A stretch of 64,000 nucleotides of DNA from Bradyrhizobium sp. CB1015 (GTDB lineage Bacteria; Pseudomonadota; Alphaproteobacteria; Rhizobiales; Xanthobacteraceae). Of the stretch, positions 52,502 to 62,416 are shown piece after piece. Under the pieces are notes generated by a model. The model had not been told where the DNA came from, did no database searches, and worked only from the letters and a program-made list of their open reading frames with translations. Every line of letters begins with the position of its first letter. The first letter of the stretch is position 1. The translations under genes were made by a program, and so were the position numbers. The DNA lies in assembly GCF_025200925.1 (NCBI RefSeq), contig NZ_CP104174.1, positions 3,038,001 through 3,102,000 on the forward strand. The letters are read 5' to 3'.

Positions 52502-52701
52502 ACGGTCTCGCTGTCGATGGCTCGTGCGCCCCGTTCCTAGCATCCGGATGTCGCGAGACCAATGGTCTGCGCCTTGCGAAGTGCGACATTCCCGCCCCGC
52601 GGCTTTACTCCGCCGTCGCTCTGCCCCTATCGTTCGCCGGCCTCGCGACGCGCGAAAGGCCGAATCGCCCGGTAAGCGGCGAGGGGGAGGACAAGGTTGC
52701 G

Positions 52702-54300
52702 ATGAAAGACCCCGTGGATGTCCTGATCATCGGCGCCGGCGCTTCGGGCGCGGCGGTGGCGTGGTCGCTGGCCGAGACCAAGATGCACATCCTCTGCCTG
52801 GAGCAGGGCGGCTGGATGAACCCGGCGGAATATCCCAGCACGGGCCGCGACTGGGAGGCCAAGTTCTACGGCGAATGGTCGTCGAGCCCGAATGTCCGCG
52901 GCCGGCCCGAGGACTATCCGATCAACGACGACAACTCTCCCATCAAGGTCGTGAACTACAACGCGGTCGGCGGCTCGACCGTAATGTACACCGCGCACTG
53001 GCCGCGGCTGCATCCTTCCGATTTCAAGGTGAAGACGCTGGACGGCGTCGCCGACGACTGGCCGATCGACTACGACGCACTGACCCCGTTCTTCGAAGAG
53101 AACGACCGCATGATGGGCACGTCGGGCTTGTCAGGCGATCCGCTCTCGCCGCTGACGCATCCGCCCATGCCGCAGCAGCCGATGGGCTTGTCCGGTGCCA
53201 TCATCGCCAAGGCCATGAACAAGCTCGGCTGGCACTGGTGGCCGTCGGACACCACGGTCGCGACGATGGACTACGAGGGCCGGGCGCGCTGCATCAATCT
53301 CGGCCATTGCACCCCGGCCTGCGCGCAAGGCGCAAAATCCTCGACCGACATCACCTATTGGCCGCAGGCGATCCGCGCCGGCGTCGAGTTGCGCACCCAT
53401 TGCCGGGTGCGCGAGATCACCACCGACGAGAACGGCATGGCCTCGGGCGTGGTCTATTATGACAAGGACGGCGTCGAGCAGTTCCAGCCCGCGCATGTCG
53501 TCGTCATCGCCTGCAACGGCGTCGGCACGCCGCGGCTGTTGCTCAACTCGGCATCGGGCCGCTTCCCCAACGGGCTTGCCAATTCGTCGGGTCTCGTCGG
53601 CAAGAACCTGATGTTCCACCCCTATGCGCAGATCTATGGCTATGTGAAGGAGCCGACCGACTCTAATCGCGCGCCGCCGACCTGCCTGTGGAGCAAGCAA
53701 TGGTATGACACGGACCTGTCGCGCGGTTTCGTGCGCGGTTACGGCGTTCAGTTCGTGCGCGGGGCCGGGCCGGTGTTCGAAGCGGTCGTGAGCGAGCAGA
53801 AGGGCATTCTGCCCTGGGGCGAGGATCATCACCGCGTCTTCCGCAAGCTCAACGGCCACCGGCTCGGTTTCTCCGCAATCTGCGAGGATCTGCCCGAGGA
53901 GCACAATCGCGTCACGCTCGATCCGGTGCTGAAGGACAGCCACGGCATTCCCGCGCCGAGGGTCGACTACACGATCAGCGAGAACAGCCGGAAGATGATG
54001 GAGCATGCGCTGGCGCGCGGCCGGGAGTTTCTCGAGACGGCGGGCGCGACCGACATCTGCGTCAACTCGCCGATCCCCTGGGGCGGCTGGCACCTGCTCG
54101 GCACCGCGCGCATGGGTACCGACCCCGAGCGCTCCGTCGTCAACGAATGGGGCCGCTCGCACGACGTGAAGAATCTCTTTATCGTCGACGGCAGCATCTT
54201 CGTCACCTCGGGCGGCGTGAACCCGACCTCCACCATCCAGGCCCTCGCGCTCTACATCGCCGACCAGATGAAGCAGCGCCTCGCCAATTTGTTTGATTGA
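52702..54300 (+). CDS. GMC-type oxidoreductase (gluconate/alcohol dehydrogenase large subunit)
   Basis: This 532-residue flavoprotein begins [21 protein letters not shown], a dinucleotide-binding motif. [24 protein letters not shown] follows, then a [61 protein letters not shown] segment, which is the GMC signature with the catalytic His. A Cys-containing segment, [18 protein letters not shown], is present. No signal peptide is seen. It is followed by a small-subunit gene, so it resembles the gluconate 2-dehydrogenase or sorbitol dehydrogenase complexes. A repeat separates the two genes. Confidence 0.9.
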   Translation: MKDPVDVLIIGAGASGAAVAWSLAETKMHILCLEQGGWMNPAEYPSTGRDWEAKFYGEWSSSPNVRGRPEDYPINDDNSPIKVVNYNAVGGSTVMYTAHWPRLHPSDFKVKTLDGVADDWPIDYDALTPFFEENDRMMGTSGLSGDPLSPLTHPPMPQQPMGLSGAIIAKAMNKLGWHWWPSDTTVATMDYEGRARCINLGHCTPACAQGAKSSTDITYWPQAIRAGVELRTHCRVREITTDENGMASGVVYYDKDGVEQFQPAHVVVIACNGVGTPRLLLNSASGRFPNGLANSSGLVGKNLMFHPYAQIYGYVKEPTDSNRAPPTCLWSKQWYDTDLSRGFVRGYGVQFVRGAGPVFEAVVSEQKGILPWGEDHHRVFRKLNGHRLGFSAICEDLPEEHNRVTLDPVLKDSHGIPAPRVDYTISENSRKMMEHALARGREFLETAGATDICVNSPIPWGGWHLLGTARMGTDPERSVVNEWGRSHDVKNLFIVDGSIFVTSGGVNPTSTIQALALYIADQMKQRLANLFD

Positions 54301-54337
54301 GAACGATGATGTTCAGACTCAGCCACGCACTCGCTGC

Positions 54338-54455
54338 ACCTCTCCCGCGTGCGGGAGAGGTCGGCGCGGAGCGCCGGGTGAGGGTTCTCTCCTCTGGGGG
54401 AGTCCCTCCGTGGAGACACCCTCTCCCCAACCCTCCCCCGCAGGCGGGGGAGGGA
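54338..54455. repeat. Dispersed palindromic repeat, CTCTCCCGC / GGGGGAGGG family, copy 2
   Basis: This carries the same two modules as at 27530-27653 but in reverse orientation: ACCTCTCCCGC-GT-GCGGGAGAGGT, the GAGGGTTCTCTCCTC spacer, and CCCTCCCCCGC-AG-GCGGGGGAGGG. It is inserted between the dehydrogenase genes and adds about 190 bp between them. Confidence 0.8.
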
Positions 54456-54486
54456 GCAGACCTTCATCGCCGCACGCGAGCACGCC

Positions 54487-54936
54487 ATGTCTGATCAACT
54501 CACCCTCACGCCGCGGCAGCGCGATGACCTCCGCACCATCGCCGCGATGATCATTCCTCCAAGCGAGGAATATCGCATTCCGGGCGCCGACGACGACATC
54601 ATCCAGGCCGACATCCTGGCAACGCTCGGCCGCGATAAAAAACAGGTCGTGGCGGCGCTGGATCATTTGGCGCGGCTGGCCGGCATGCCCTTGGCCGATC
54701 TCGAGCCCGCCGCGCGTGACGGCGTTGCCCAGCAGTTCCGCACTTCCGGCGGCGTTGCCGCCGCAACCCTCGTCCGTGTCGTGCTGCAATGCTACTACCG
54801 CGACGACCGCGTGCTGGGCTCGCTCGGGATCGAGCTACGCGCGCCATTCCCCAAGGGCCATGTGCTTCCGAACGGAGACTGGTCGCTGCTCGATCCGGTC
54901 AAGGCAAGAGGCGGCGCGCTGAGGCGGACGCCCTAG
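54487..54936 (+). CDS. Small subunit of a GMC-type dehydrogenase (subunit 3-like)
   Basis: This 149-residue protein opens LTPRQRDDLRTIAAMIIPPSEEYRIPGADDDIIQADIL, the gluconate 2-dehydrogenase subunit 3 pattern (an acidic, helical protein with ...IPP...GA...), and later has VLQCYYRDDRVLGSLGIELRAPFPKGH. It lacks a twin-arginine signal, so it is probably cytoplasmic like its partner. It follows the GMC gene directly apart from a repeat, and likely stabilises or escorts that flavoprotein. Confidence 0.75.
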   Translation: MSDQLTLTPRQRDDLRTIAAMIIPPSEEYRIPGADDDIIQADILATLGRDKKQVVAALDHLARLAGMPLADLEPAARDGVAQQFRTSGGVAAATLVRVVLQCYYRDDRVLGSLGIELRAPFPKGHVLPNGDWSLLDPVKARGGALRRTP

Positions 54937-55026
54937 CCATTTGGGCAGTCCGGCCCTGCGCTCCGGGCGGGCCACTTGCGTCGGCGGGAACAGGCCACCA
55001 TCTGTGTGAGCTCAAGGACTCTTGCC

Positions 55027-56046
55027 ATGTTGGACTTCACCTCAGATATCGCCGATGACGCCCCGTCATCGCGAACGGCGGCGGCTGCCCCGGTCGGTGA
55101 CCGGGCGCTGCTGGACGCCTATTCCAATGCCGTCATCGACGTCACCGACCGGGTCGGGCCCGCGGTCGTGCGGGTCGAGACCGGGCCGAAAGTGCCCGAT
55201 AGACGCGAGCGCGGCGGGCTCGGCTCCGGCATCGTGATCTCGCCGGACGGGCTCGTGCTCACCAACAGCCATGTCGTCGACACGTCCAAGGAGATCCGGC
55301 TGCGCGATGTCGAGGGTCATGTCGGCGACGCCCAGGTGCTCGGCGTCGATCCCGACACCGATCTGGCGCTGCTGCGCGCCAATGGCGTGCGGCACTTGCC
55401 CTATGCCGCGCTCGGCAACTCCAAGACGTTGCGGCGCGGCCAGCTCGTGATCGCGATCGGCAATCCGCTCGGCTTCGAATCCACCGTGACGGCAGGCGTC
55501 GTCTCGGCACTCGGCCGCTCGATCCGCTCGGTGAGCGGGCGCACCATCGAGGACGTGATCCAGACCGACGCCGCGCTCAACCCCGGCAATTCTGGCGGGC
55601 CGCTGGTGTCGTCGAACGCCGAGGTGATCGGCATCAACACGGCGATCATCAACGGCGCGCAAGGCATCTGCTTTGCGGTCGCCAGCAACACCGCGCAATT
55701 CGTGCTGTCGGAGATCATCCGCCACGGCTATGTCCGCCGCGCCTATATCGGCGTTGCCGGACAGACCGCGCCGGTCCCACGGCGGCACGCGGTGCTCGCC
55801 GGCGTCGAGAACAAGATGGGCGCGCTCCTGATGCAGATCGAGCCGGACGGTCCGGCGGCAAAGGCGGGCCTGCTGCCCGGCGACGTCGTGATCAGGCTCG
55901 ATGGCGTCGAGATCAACGGTGTCGACGACCTGATCCGCGTGCTCGACCGCGATCGGATCGGTCGCCGGCTCGCCATGGACGTGCTGCGCCTCGGCCGCCT
56001 GCGGGCGATCGATATCGACCCGATCGAACGCAAGCCGGCGCGCTAG
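55027..56046 (+). CDS. HtrA-like serine protease with PDZ domain
   Basis: This 339-residue trypsin-like protease has the triad H82 (LTNSHVVD), D112 (DPDTDLALL) and S189 (NPGNSGGPLV), and GLGSGIVISPDG before it. One PDZ domain occupies the last ~90 residues (GPAAKAGLLPGDVVIRLDGVEINGVDDLIRVL). There is no signal peptide or membrane helix, so unlike DegP it is likely cytoplasmic. It could degrade or chaperone misfolded proteins. ATG 55027 is taken because an upstream in-frame ATG adds a basic, non-family stretch. Confidence 0.9.
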   Translation: MLDFTSDIADDAPSSRTAAAAPVGDRALLDAYSNAVIDVTDRVGPAVVRVETGPKVPDRRERGGLGSGIVISPDGLVLTNSHVVDTSKEIRLRDVEGHVGDAQVLGVDPDTDLALLRANGVRHLPYAALGNSKTLRRGQLVIAIGNPLGFESTVTAGVVSALGRSIRSVSGRTIEDVIQTDAALNPGNSGGPLVSSNAEVIGINTAIINGAQGICFAVASNTAQFVLSEIIRHGYVRRAYIGVAGQTAPVPRRHAVLAGVENKMGALLMQIEPDGPAAKAGLLPGDVVIRLDGVEINGVDDLIRVLDRDRIGRRLAMDVLRLGRLRAIDIDPIERKPAR

Positions 56047-56088
56047 GGCGTGGTAGGCGGCGACTTCCGCCTAGCCATCTCCGCTGCT

Positions 56089-56150
56089 GTCATGCCCCGG
56101 CTTGACCGGGGCATCCAGGGCGAATTCGCCCGGTCAAGCCGGGCGATGAC
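56089..56150. repeat. Dispersed repeat GTCATGCCCCGGCTTGACC type
   Basis: GTCATGCCCCGGCTTGACCGGG (56089-56110) pairs with CCCGGTCAAGCCGGGCGATGAC (56129-56150), apart from a few mismatches. It has the same general form as the element at 51385-51480 and lies between convergent genes. Confidence 0.75.
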
Positions 56151-56211
56151 ACCGGGTCTGTGGCGAGTGCGTTTCCACAATGACGCGGAGAGAGAGGCTG
56201 GCGCCTAACCT

Positions 56212-59200
56212 CTACTCCGCCGCGGCGGCAAAGCGGCTGTTCTCAAGCTCCGCTTCCAGCCGCGCCGTCTCGGCCGCTGCCAGCTTGATGTTGGCCTCCT
56301 TGACGTGGCCGAAGCCGCGGATGGTCTCCGGCACGCGTGCGAGCCTTGCCAGCAGCGGGATCTGCTCCGCCTTCAGCCCTGTGATCCGCTGGTCGATCAT
56401 CGCCAGATAATCCGCGATCAGCTTGCGCTCGGTGCGGCGCTCCTCGGTGCGGCCGAACGGATCGAATGCGGTGCCGCGCAGGAACTTGAGCCTGGCGAGC
56501 AGGCGGAAGCCGTGGATCATCCAGCTGCCGAACTCCTGCTTCTGCAGATGTCCGGTCGTCTTGTCGCGCTTGGCTAAGATCGGCGGCGCCAGGTGGTACT
56601 TCAGCGTGAAGTCGCCGTCGAACTTCTCCGACACTTTCTTGGCAAAGCTGCCGTCGGTGTAGAGCCGGGCGACCTCATATTCGTCCTTGTAGGACATCAG
56701 CTTGAACAGGTTCTTTGCGACCGCTTCGGTGAGCTCGGTTGACCCGGGCGAAGCCGCGCTTTCCGCCTTGCGCACCTTGGCGACGGCTGCAAGGTAGCGG
56801 TCGGCATAGGCCTTGTCCTGATAGAAGGTCAAAAACTCCGCGCGCGTCGCGATGATGTCGTCGAGCGACTTGGTTGGCGCGGATGCTCTAGCCTTGAACT
56901 GCAGCACGCTGCGCACGCGCGACATATCGTGGGCGGCAAGGCGGCCCCAGGTGAAGGCGAGCTTGTTCATCTCGATCGCAGCGCCGTTGATCTCGATGGC
57001 ACGGAGCAAGGCTTCCAGCGAGAGCGGGATGCCGCCCTTCTGGAAGGCGAAGCCGAGCATGAAGGGATTGGTCGCGATGCTGTCGCCCATCAGCGCCGCG
57101 GCAATGCCGGTGGCGTCGATGATGTCGAGGTTGTTGTCGCCGATGGCGTCGCGCAGCACGGTCTGCATCGCTCCCATCTCGAAATCGAGATCTGGGTTTT
57201 GCACGAAGCTCGCGGTCGGCTGCAAATCCGCGTTGATATAGGCTTTCGTCACGCCACGCTCGGCGCGGCTCAGCGCCGTTGGGCCGGCTGAGACGATCAT
57301 GTCGCAGCCGAGGATGACGTCGGCGCCACCGGTGGTGATTCGGACGGCGGAGATATCCTCCGGCTTCGGTGCGATGCGCACATGGCTCATCACTGCGCCG
57401 TTCTTCTGCGACAAGCCGGTGAAGTCCAGCGCCGAGCAGCCGCGGCCGTCGACATGAGCGGCCATGCCAAGCAGCGCGCCGATGGTGATGACGCCGGTGC
57501 CGCCGATGCCGGTGACGAGAATGTTGTAGGGGCCCTCGAGCTCATGCGCGGGCGGCAGCGGCAAATCGGCGAACAGCTGGCCGGAATCCACCGCCGAGGT
57601 CTTCATGCCCTTGAGCGTGCCGCCGTGCACGGTCACAAAACTCGGGCAAAAGCCCTCGACGCAGGAAAAGTCCTTGTTGCAGTTCGACTGGTCGATCTGG
57701 CGCTTGCGGCCGAACTCGGTTTCCAGCGGCTGCACCGAGACGCAGTTGGAGGCCTGCGAGCAGTCGCCGCAGCCTTCGCAGACCAGCTCATTGATAAAGG
57801 CGCGCTTGGCGGGATCGGGATAGAGCCCGCGCTTGCGGCGGCGGCGCTTTTCCGCAGCGCAGGTCTGGTCGTAGATGATGACGGTGAGGCCCTTGATGTC
57901 GCGCAGCTCGCGCTGCACGGCGTCGAGCTCGCGGCGGTGATGGACGGTCGCGCCTTGCGGGAAGTAATTGCCTTGCGGGTACTTGGCGGGATCGTCCGAG
58001 ACGATCGCGAGCCGCTTGACGCCCTCCGCCCAGACCTGATGCGCGATCTGGGCGACGTTGAAGGCACCTTCGGCCGGCTGGCCGCCGGTCATGGCGACGG
58101 CGTCGTTATAGAGGATCTTGTAGGTGATGTTGATGCCGGCGGCCGAGGCCGCGCGGAGGGCGAGCAGCCCGGAATGGGTATAGGTGCCGTCGCCGAGATT
58201 CTGGAAGATGTGCGTCTCGTTCGTGAAGGGCGACTGGCCGATCCAGTTCACGCCCTCCGCACCCATATGCGAGATCAGATCGGTGCGGCGGGTCGGCATG
58301 CTCAGGGCCATGCCGTGGCAGCCGATGCCGGCCATGGCGCGGCTGCCCTCGGGCACGCGCGTCGAGGTGTTGTGCGGGCAGCCCGAGCAGAAGAACGGCG
58401 TGCGCGCGAGCTTGATCGGCGTGCTGGTGGTCACGGGATTGTCGAAGGCCTCGAGCCGGGCAAGGCGCTGCTCCAGCACCGGGCTGTGATGGCCGAGCTT
58501 GCGCAAGCGCGCTACCAGCGCGCCCGCGACGATGGTCGGCGTCAGCTCGCCCTCGCTCGGCAATAGCGGCGCGCCGCGCTCATCGCGCTTGCCGGTGACG
58601 GTCGGGCGCCTGGAGGCATCGACATTGTAGAGAATCCGCATCAGCTGGTCTTCGATGAAGCCGCGCTTCTCCTCGACCACGAGAATATCCTGCAAGCCTT
58701 CGGCGAAGCGCCTGGCGCCGCTTTCCTCCAGCGGCCAGGTCAGCGCGACCTTGTAGATGCGCAAGCCCAGCTCCTGCGCGTCCTTGTCGGTGATGCCGAG
58801 GTCGGCCAGCGCCTGGCGCAGATCGAGATAGGCCTTACCGGTGGCGACGATGCCGAGCCGCGCCGGCTTGGAATCGAGCACGATGCGGTCGAGCTGGTTG
58901 GCGCGGGCGAAGGCCTGCACCGCCGCCATCTTCGGCCCGAACAGCCGCTTCTCCGCCTCCAGCGGCGGATCGGGCCAGCGGATGTTGAGGCCGCCGGGCG
59001 GCATCTCGAAATCGTCGGGCAGCTTGATCTGGATACGCTCAGGATCGCTATCAATTGACGCCGAGCTCTCGACGGTTTCGCTGATCGCCTTGAAGCCGAC
59101 CCAGCAGCCGGAGAAGCGCGACAGCGCGAAACCGTAGAGGCCGAGATCGAGATAGTCCTGGAGCGTCGCCGGGTTGATCACCGGGATCAGCGCCGCCGCG

Positions 59201-59688
59201 AACACCTGCTCGCTCTGATGCGCCAGCGTCGAGGACTGGCAGCCATGGTCGTCGCCGGCGAGCGCCAGCACGCCGCCATTGTGCGAGGTGCCGGCGGCAT
59301 TGGCATGCTTGAGCGCATCGACCGAGCGGTCCACGCCCGGGCCCTTGCCGTACCAGATGCCGAACACGCCATCGACCTTGGCGCCGGGAAACAGGCCGAC
59401 CTGCTGGCTGCCCCAGACGGCGGTTGCGGCGAGGTCCTCGTTCAGGCCGGGCACGAAAGCGATGTCGTGCTGCTGCAGGTGCGATTTCGCGCGCCACAGC
59501 GCGTGGTCGTACATGCCGAGCGGGGAACCGCGATAGCCCGAGATGAAGCCGCCGGTGTTGAGGCCCTGAAGCCGGTCGCGTTCGCGCTGCAACATGGGCA
59601 GGCGGACCAGGGCCTGCGTGCCGGACAGGAAGATCCGCTTCGATTCGAGCCGGTATTTGTCGTCCAGCTCGACCTGCAACAGCGTCAT
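56212..59688 (-). CDS. iorA: Indolepyruvate ferredoxin oxidoreductase (fused alpha-beta)
   Basis: This is a 1158-residue enzyme combining both subunits. The N-terminal part has the thiamine-pyrophosphate and substrate region (FISGYRGSPLGMYDHALW, GKGPGVDRSVDALKHANAAGTSHNGG, GIGCHGMALSMPTRRT). An iron-sulfur segment has CEGCGDCSQASNC and a later FSCVEGFCPSF. The C-terminal gamma domain starts NILVTGIGGTGVITIGALLG. It oxidatively decarboxylates aryl pyruvates such as indolepyruvate to the acyl-CoA, reducing ferredoxin. The ATG 59688 is preceded by GAGGA. Since the fused form also covers iorB, the symbol is only indicative. Confidence 0.93.
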   Translation of the reverse strand: MTLLQVELDDKYRLESKRIFLSGTQALVRLPMLQRERDRLQGLNTGGFISGYRGSPLGMYDHALWRAKSHLQQHDIAFVPGLNEDLAATAVWGSQQVGLFPGAKVDGVFGIWYGKGPGVDRSVDALKHANAAGTSHNGGVLALAGDDHGCQSSTLAHQSEQVFAAALIPVINPATLQDYLDLGLYGFALSRFSGCWVGFKAISETVESSASIDSDPERIQIKLPDDFEMPPGGLNIRWPDPPLEAEKRLFGPKMAAVQAFARANQLDRIVLDSKPARLGIVATGKAYLDLRQALADLGITDKDAQELGLRIYKVALTWPLEESGARRFAEGLQDILVVEEKRGFIEDQLMRILYNVDASRRPTVTGKRDERGAPLLPSEGELTPTIVAGALVARLRKLGHHSPVLEQRLARLEAFDNPVTTSTPIKLARTPFFCSGCPHNTSTRVPEGSRAMAGIGCHGMALSMPTRRTDLISHMGAEGVNWIGQSPFTNETHIFQNLGDGTYTHSGLLALRAASAAGINITYKILYNDAVAMTGGQPAEGAFNVAQIAHQVWAEGVKRLAIVSDDPAKYPQGNYFPQGATVHHRRELDAVQRELRDIKGLTVIIYDQTCAAEKRRRRKRGLYPDPAKRAFINELVCEGCGDCSQASNCVSVQPLETEFGRKRQIDQSNCNKDFSCVEGFCPSFVTVHGGTLKGMKTSAVDSGQLFADLPLPPAHELEGPYNILVTGIGGTGVITIGALLGMAAHVDGRGCSALDFTGLSQKNGAVMSHVRIAPKPEDISAVRITTGGADVILGCDMIVSAGPTALSRAERGVTKAYINADLQPTASFVQNPDLDFEMGAMQTVLRDAIGDNNLDIIDATGIAAALMGDSIATNPFMLGFAFQKGGIPLSLEALLRAIEINGAAIEMNKLAFTWGRLAAHDMSRVRSVLQFKARASAPTKSLDDIIATRAEFLTFYQDKAYADRYLAAVAKVRKAESAASPGSTELTEAVAKNLFKLMSYKDEYEVARLYTDGSFAKKVSEKFDGDFTLKYHLAPPILAKRDKTTGHLQKQEFGSWMIHGFRLLARLKFLRGTAFDPFGRTEERRTERKLIADYLAMIDQRITGLKAEQIPLLARLARVPETIRGFGHVKEANIKLAAAETARLEAELENSRFAAAAE

Positions 59689-59851
59689 TTCGGAAGTCCT
59701 CGTCTTTCGTTCGGCGGGAGGTTTGCACTGCGGGAGGGATCGCGGCTGCGCGACGCGAATTGTGACAGTCAAAGAGATGGGCCCGCGAAGTCAATACCGC
59801 TGGCCGCATCCGTGGCGCTCCTGCTAGTCATGGCTTGCTGTGGAGAAGATC

Positions 59852-60808
59852 ATGATTGCAAACGCATTCGACACCGAGATCACGGAGACGGCCGAGGCCC
59901 TGATCGGGCCGTGGCGTCAGCCACGCCAGATGCTGCAGGCGCAGACCTACGACGCGCACGCCTCCATCCATGACGATGCCACCGCGCAGAAGCTCGGCTT
60001 CAAGGGCGGCACCATCGAGGGCCCGACGCATTTCAGCCAGTTCGCCCCGCTCGGCGAGCGGCTGTGGGGGCACGCCTGGTTCGAGACAGGCTGCCTTTCC
60101 GCGCATTACCGCAGCGTCTGCTACGAGGGCGAAGAGGTGCAGGCGATCCTGGCGAAGCCATTGCCCGGCACGCGCCAGTGCCAGATCCAGATGGTCAAGC
60201 GCGACGGCACCGAGGTGCTGCGCGGTACGGCCTCGATCGGCGATTCGCCGGTTGCGACGGCGCTCGAGGCACGCCTCGGCGAGCTCAAGCCGCTCACCGA
60301 TCCCGTGATCTTGCGCGATGTAAAGGTGGCGCAGACCGGCAAGCGCCAATCGGTGCGCATGGCGTTCGACCAGAACATGGGCAACCTCTATCCGTTCTCG
60401 CTTCTGCAGAAGCTCGCCGTCATCACCGAGAGCTCGCCCTACTACGCGACCGCCGACAATCCATGGGGCAAGCCCATCATCCCGATGGAGATGCTGAGTG
60501 TGCTGTTTCAGTACCGCTCCAAGGACGATCCGCTGCCGGCCAAGGGCCCGGCCGTCGGCCTGTTCGCCGACCAGGAGATCCGCCTGCTGAAGGGTCCGCT
60601 CTTCGAGGGCGAGGAGTACGAGGTCGAGCGCGAAGTGGTCGCACTCTCCGGCAGCCGCCGCACCGAAAGCGCCTGGGTCAAGACGCGCGTGTTCGACAAG
60701 GCGGGCACGATAGTGGCGACCATGCTGCTGAACATGGCGACGCTGAAGGACTCCTATGCTCCGTACGAGGAGGAATATCGGCGGCTGTATGGGGCAGGGG
60801 GAGATTGA
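59852..60808 (+). CDS. Hot-dog/MaoC-like conserved protein
   Basis: The 318-residue protein starts MIANAFDTEITETAEALIGPWRQP. The middle KLGFKGGTIEGPTHFSQFAPLGERLWG resembles the hydratase (MaoC) active-site stretch GGxxxGPxH, and a second similar half follows (LYPFSLLQKLAVITESSPYYAT). This suggests a double hot-dog fold acting on a CoA thioester. A GTG 12 bases upstream is possible, but the GGAG spacing favours ATG 59852. It is divergent from the indolepyruvate oxidoreductase gene, so it may act on aryl-acyl-CoAs. The catalytic residues are not certain. Confidence 0.65.
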   Translation: MIANAFDTEITETAEALIGPWRQPRQMLQAQTYDAHASIHDDATAQKLGFKGGTIEGPTHFSQFAPLGERLWGHAWFETGCLSAHYRSVCYEGEEVQAILAKPLPGTRQCQIQMVKRDGTEVLRGTASIGDSPVATALEARLGELKPLTDPVILRDVKVAQTGKRQSVRMAFDQNMGNLYPFSLLQKLAVITESSPYYATADNPWGKPIIPMEMLSVLFQYRSKDDPLPAKGPAVGLFADQEIRLLKGPLFEGEEYEVEREVVALSGSRRTESAWVKTRVFDKAGTIVATMLLNMATLKDSYAPYEEEYRRLYGAGGD

Positions 60809-61123
60809 CAGGCAGTCGTTGGGTCAGCAATCGAGCTGCCACACGGTTGACAATCTCGCTCGAATTCGAAAGACTGCAACCTGAGGTAGGAAGCAAATGT
60901 CTATTCGAAGGCGTGTCCGCGTGACATCGTGAATCCCGGCGAGCGGCGAGCTTCTGGAGAATATTGCGCGCTAGCGGAGAATGATATTCGCGGTTCGTTC
61001 AGTCCCATTACAAGCAATCTTTTTCAAGTCGGGTGAAGATAGCCCAGCCGTCCCAGCTCATTGTTTTGCAATCGTCTGGCACCTCCTGAAGAGCCGCATT
61101 CTGCTGGCCGATGGAAGCATCCT
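60809..61123. other. Intergenic region before the terminal secreted-protein unit
   Basis: No gene is seen. The promoter for the downstream protease unit should lie here. The palindrome-like pair ATTCGAA at 60863-60869 and 60904-60910 may be a binding site, but this is weak. It lacks the dispersed repeats found in most other gaps. Confidence 0.35.
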
Positions 61124-62416
61124 ATGCGTTTGGTCCCTTGCCATTCGTATATCCTTGCCTTGTTCGCTGTGGGGCTTGTGCCCGACCTCGCGATCGCTGG
61201 TCCGTGCTCGCTCGAAACCGCGAAGACCGCACAGATCCGATCCAAGGCAATGAGCCTGGTGAACATCGAGGCTCGGGTGCTCCATCCGCTCAATTCTCTT
61301 CTTGATAACGGTGCGTCGGCAACCGGATCGGGCGGCAGCAGGCCGATCTTGCGCTTCGATGACAGTGCTCTGCGTTCGTTTCGTAACCTCAGTGGTGGGC
61401 AGATGAACATCGCCCAGCTGAGCGAGCATGACCGCCTTCGACTGACCGCGGATCCGCTCCGGCTGAACCCGTCATTCAGCGATGCCGTTGCAAGGGTGCA
61501 GACGAGGCCGTGGCCGGCCGACATTGTTCGGTCCAGCAAGCAGATCGCCTCGCCCTTCTTCGTTGTCGGCGATGACGGGACCAAGCCGCTGCCAAAGCTC
61601 TCCGAACGGCCGGCCGGGTCGGCAGCCCTGAATTGCGTCGGCATGATCGGCCGTCCCAAGGACCCGTCATGTGCGTTCGACCTGCCGCCATACCGTGCCT
61701 TTCCGGTCGGAGATCCTCCGGAGGATGTCTTCAGGCGGCGCGACGCGATTGCGAACCTCGCGACCGTGACGATCCTCGTCGACAGCACCGATGGCCGAGC
61801 CCAGATATGCACCGGAGCCCATCTCGGGCACGGTATCGTTCTATCTGCGCATCACTGTCACCGGCACGACTCCTTTGTGGCTGACAAGTATCGCGTCTAC
61901 TTCAATTCCGACGAGCTGAAGTCGCCGTGGCCGGGCGGCCTGTCCGCCAGTCCTCTCAATGGCGACGATCCATCGGCACGCGAACTGGACTTTCTTCTGA
62001 TCAAAATTCAGAACCTGCCGGACGAATTCGCCGGAGCATTCTTGAAGCTGGCGGTCGGTGATCCATGGAAGGCGTGCAAGGATGGCGCTGACCTGGAAGC
62101 CTATGTGACCTGGCATGAGAGCGAAAAGCGCGTCACCAAGAAAGTGTCGGCGGACTCGCAATGTGTCACGAAGACGAAAGCCACTTGCGTGGGTGAGCGC
62201 GGCCGGCGTGTTCACGGTTGCGACACTACGGAAGATTCGAGTGGTTCCCCCATCCTGCTGAGAGGCGGAAGCAGCATCGTCGCGGTCCACACCAATGGAC
62301 GGATCGAGGACGATTCCAACTGCGCGCTTCCGAGCTCCGAAATTCGCAGCGCTCTCTACGACGCTCTGGGGGCACCAAAGATCCCCGAAGCGGCTTTGAT
62401 ACTCTGGGAGGAATGA
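61124..62416 (+). CDS. Secreted S1-like (trypsin-fold) protease with large pre-domain
   Basis: This 430-residue precursor has a signal peptide (LVPCHSYILALFAVGLVPDLAIA). About 190 residues of unrecognised sequence follow. The C-terminal part has the S1 triad in order: H244 (LSAHHC), D289 (LDFLLIKI) and S373 (DSSGSP, where chymotrypsin-type enzymes have GDSGGP). Ten or so Cys residues suggest disulfides. The spacing of 45 and 84 residues matches S1 proteases. It is the first gene of a coupled unit: its stop overlaps the start of the next gene (ATGA). The role and target are unknown. Confidence 0.8.
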   Translation: MRLVPCHSYILALFAVGLVPDLAIAGPCSLETAKTAQIRSKAMSLVNIEARVLHPLNSLLDNGASATGSGGSRPILRFDDSALRSFRNLSGGQMNIAQLSEHDRLRLTADPLRLNPSFSDAVARVQTRPWPADIVRSSKQIASPFFVVGDDGTKPLPKLSERPAGSAALNCVGMIGRPKDPSCAFDLPPYRAFPVGDPPEDVFRRRDAIANLATVTILVDSTDGRAQICTGAHLGHGIVLSAHHCHRHDSFVADKYRVYFNSDELKSPWPGGLSASPLNGDDPSARELDFLLIKIQNLPDEFAGAFLKLAVGDPWKACKDGADLEAYVTWHESEKRVTKKVSADSQCVTKTKATCVGERGRRVHGCDTTEDSSGSPILLRGGSSIVAVHTNGRIEDDSNCALPSSEIRSALYDALGAPKIPEAALILWEE

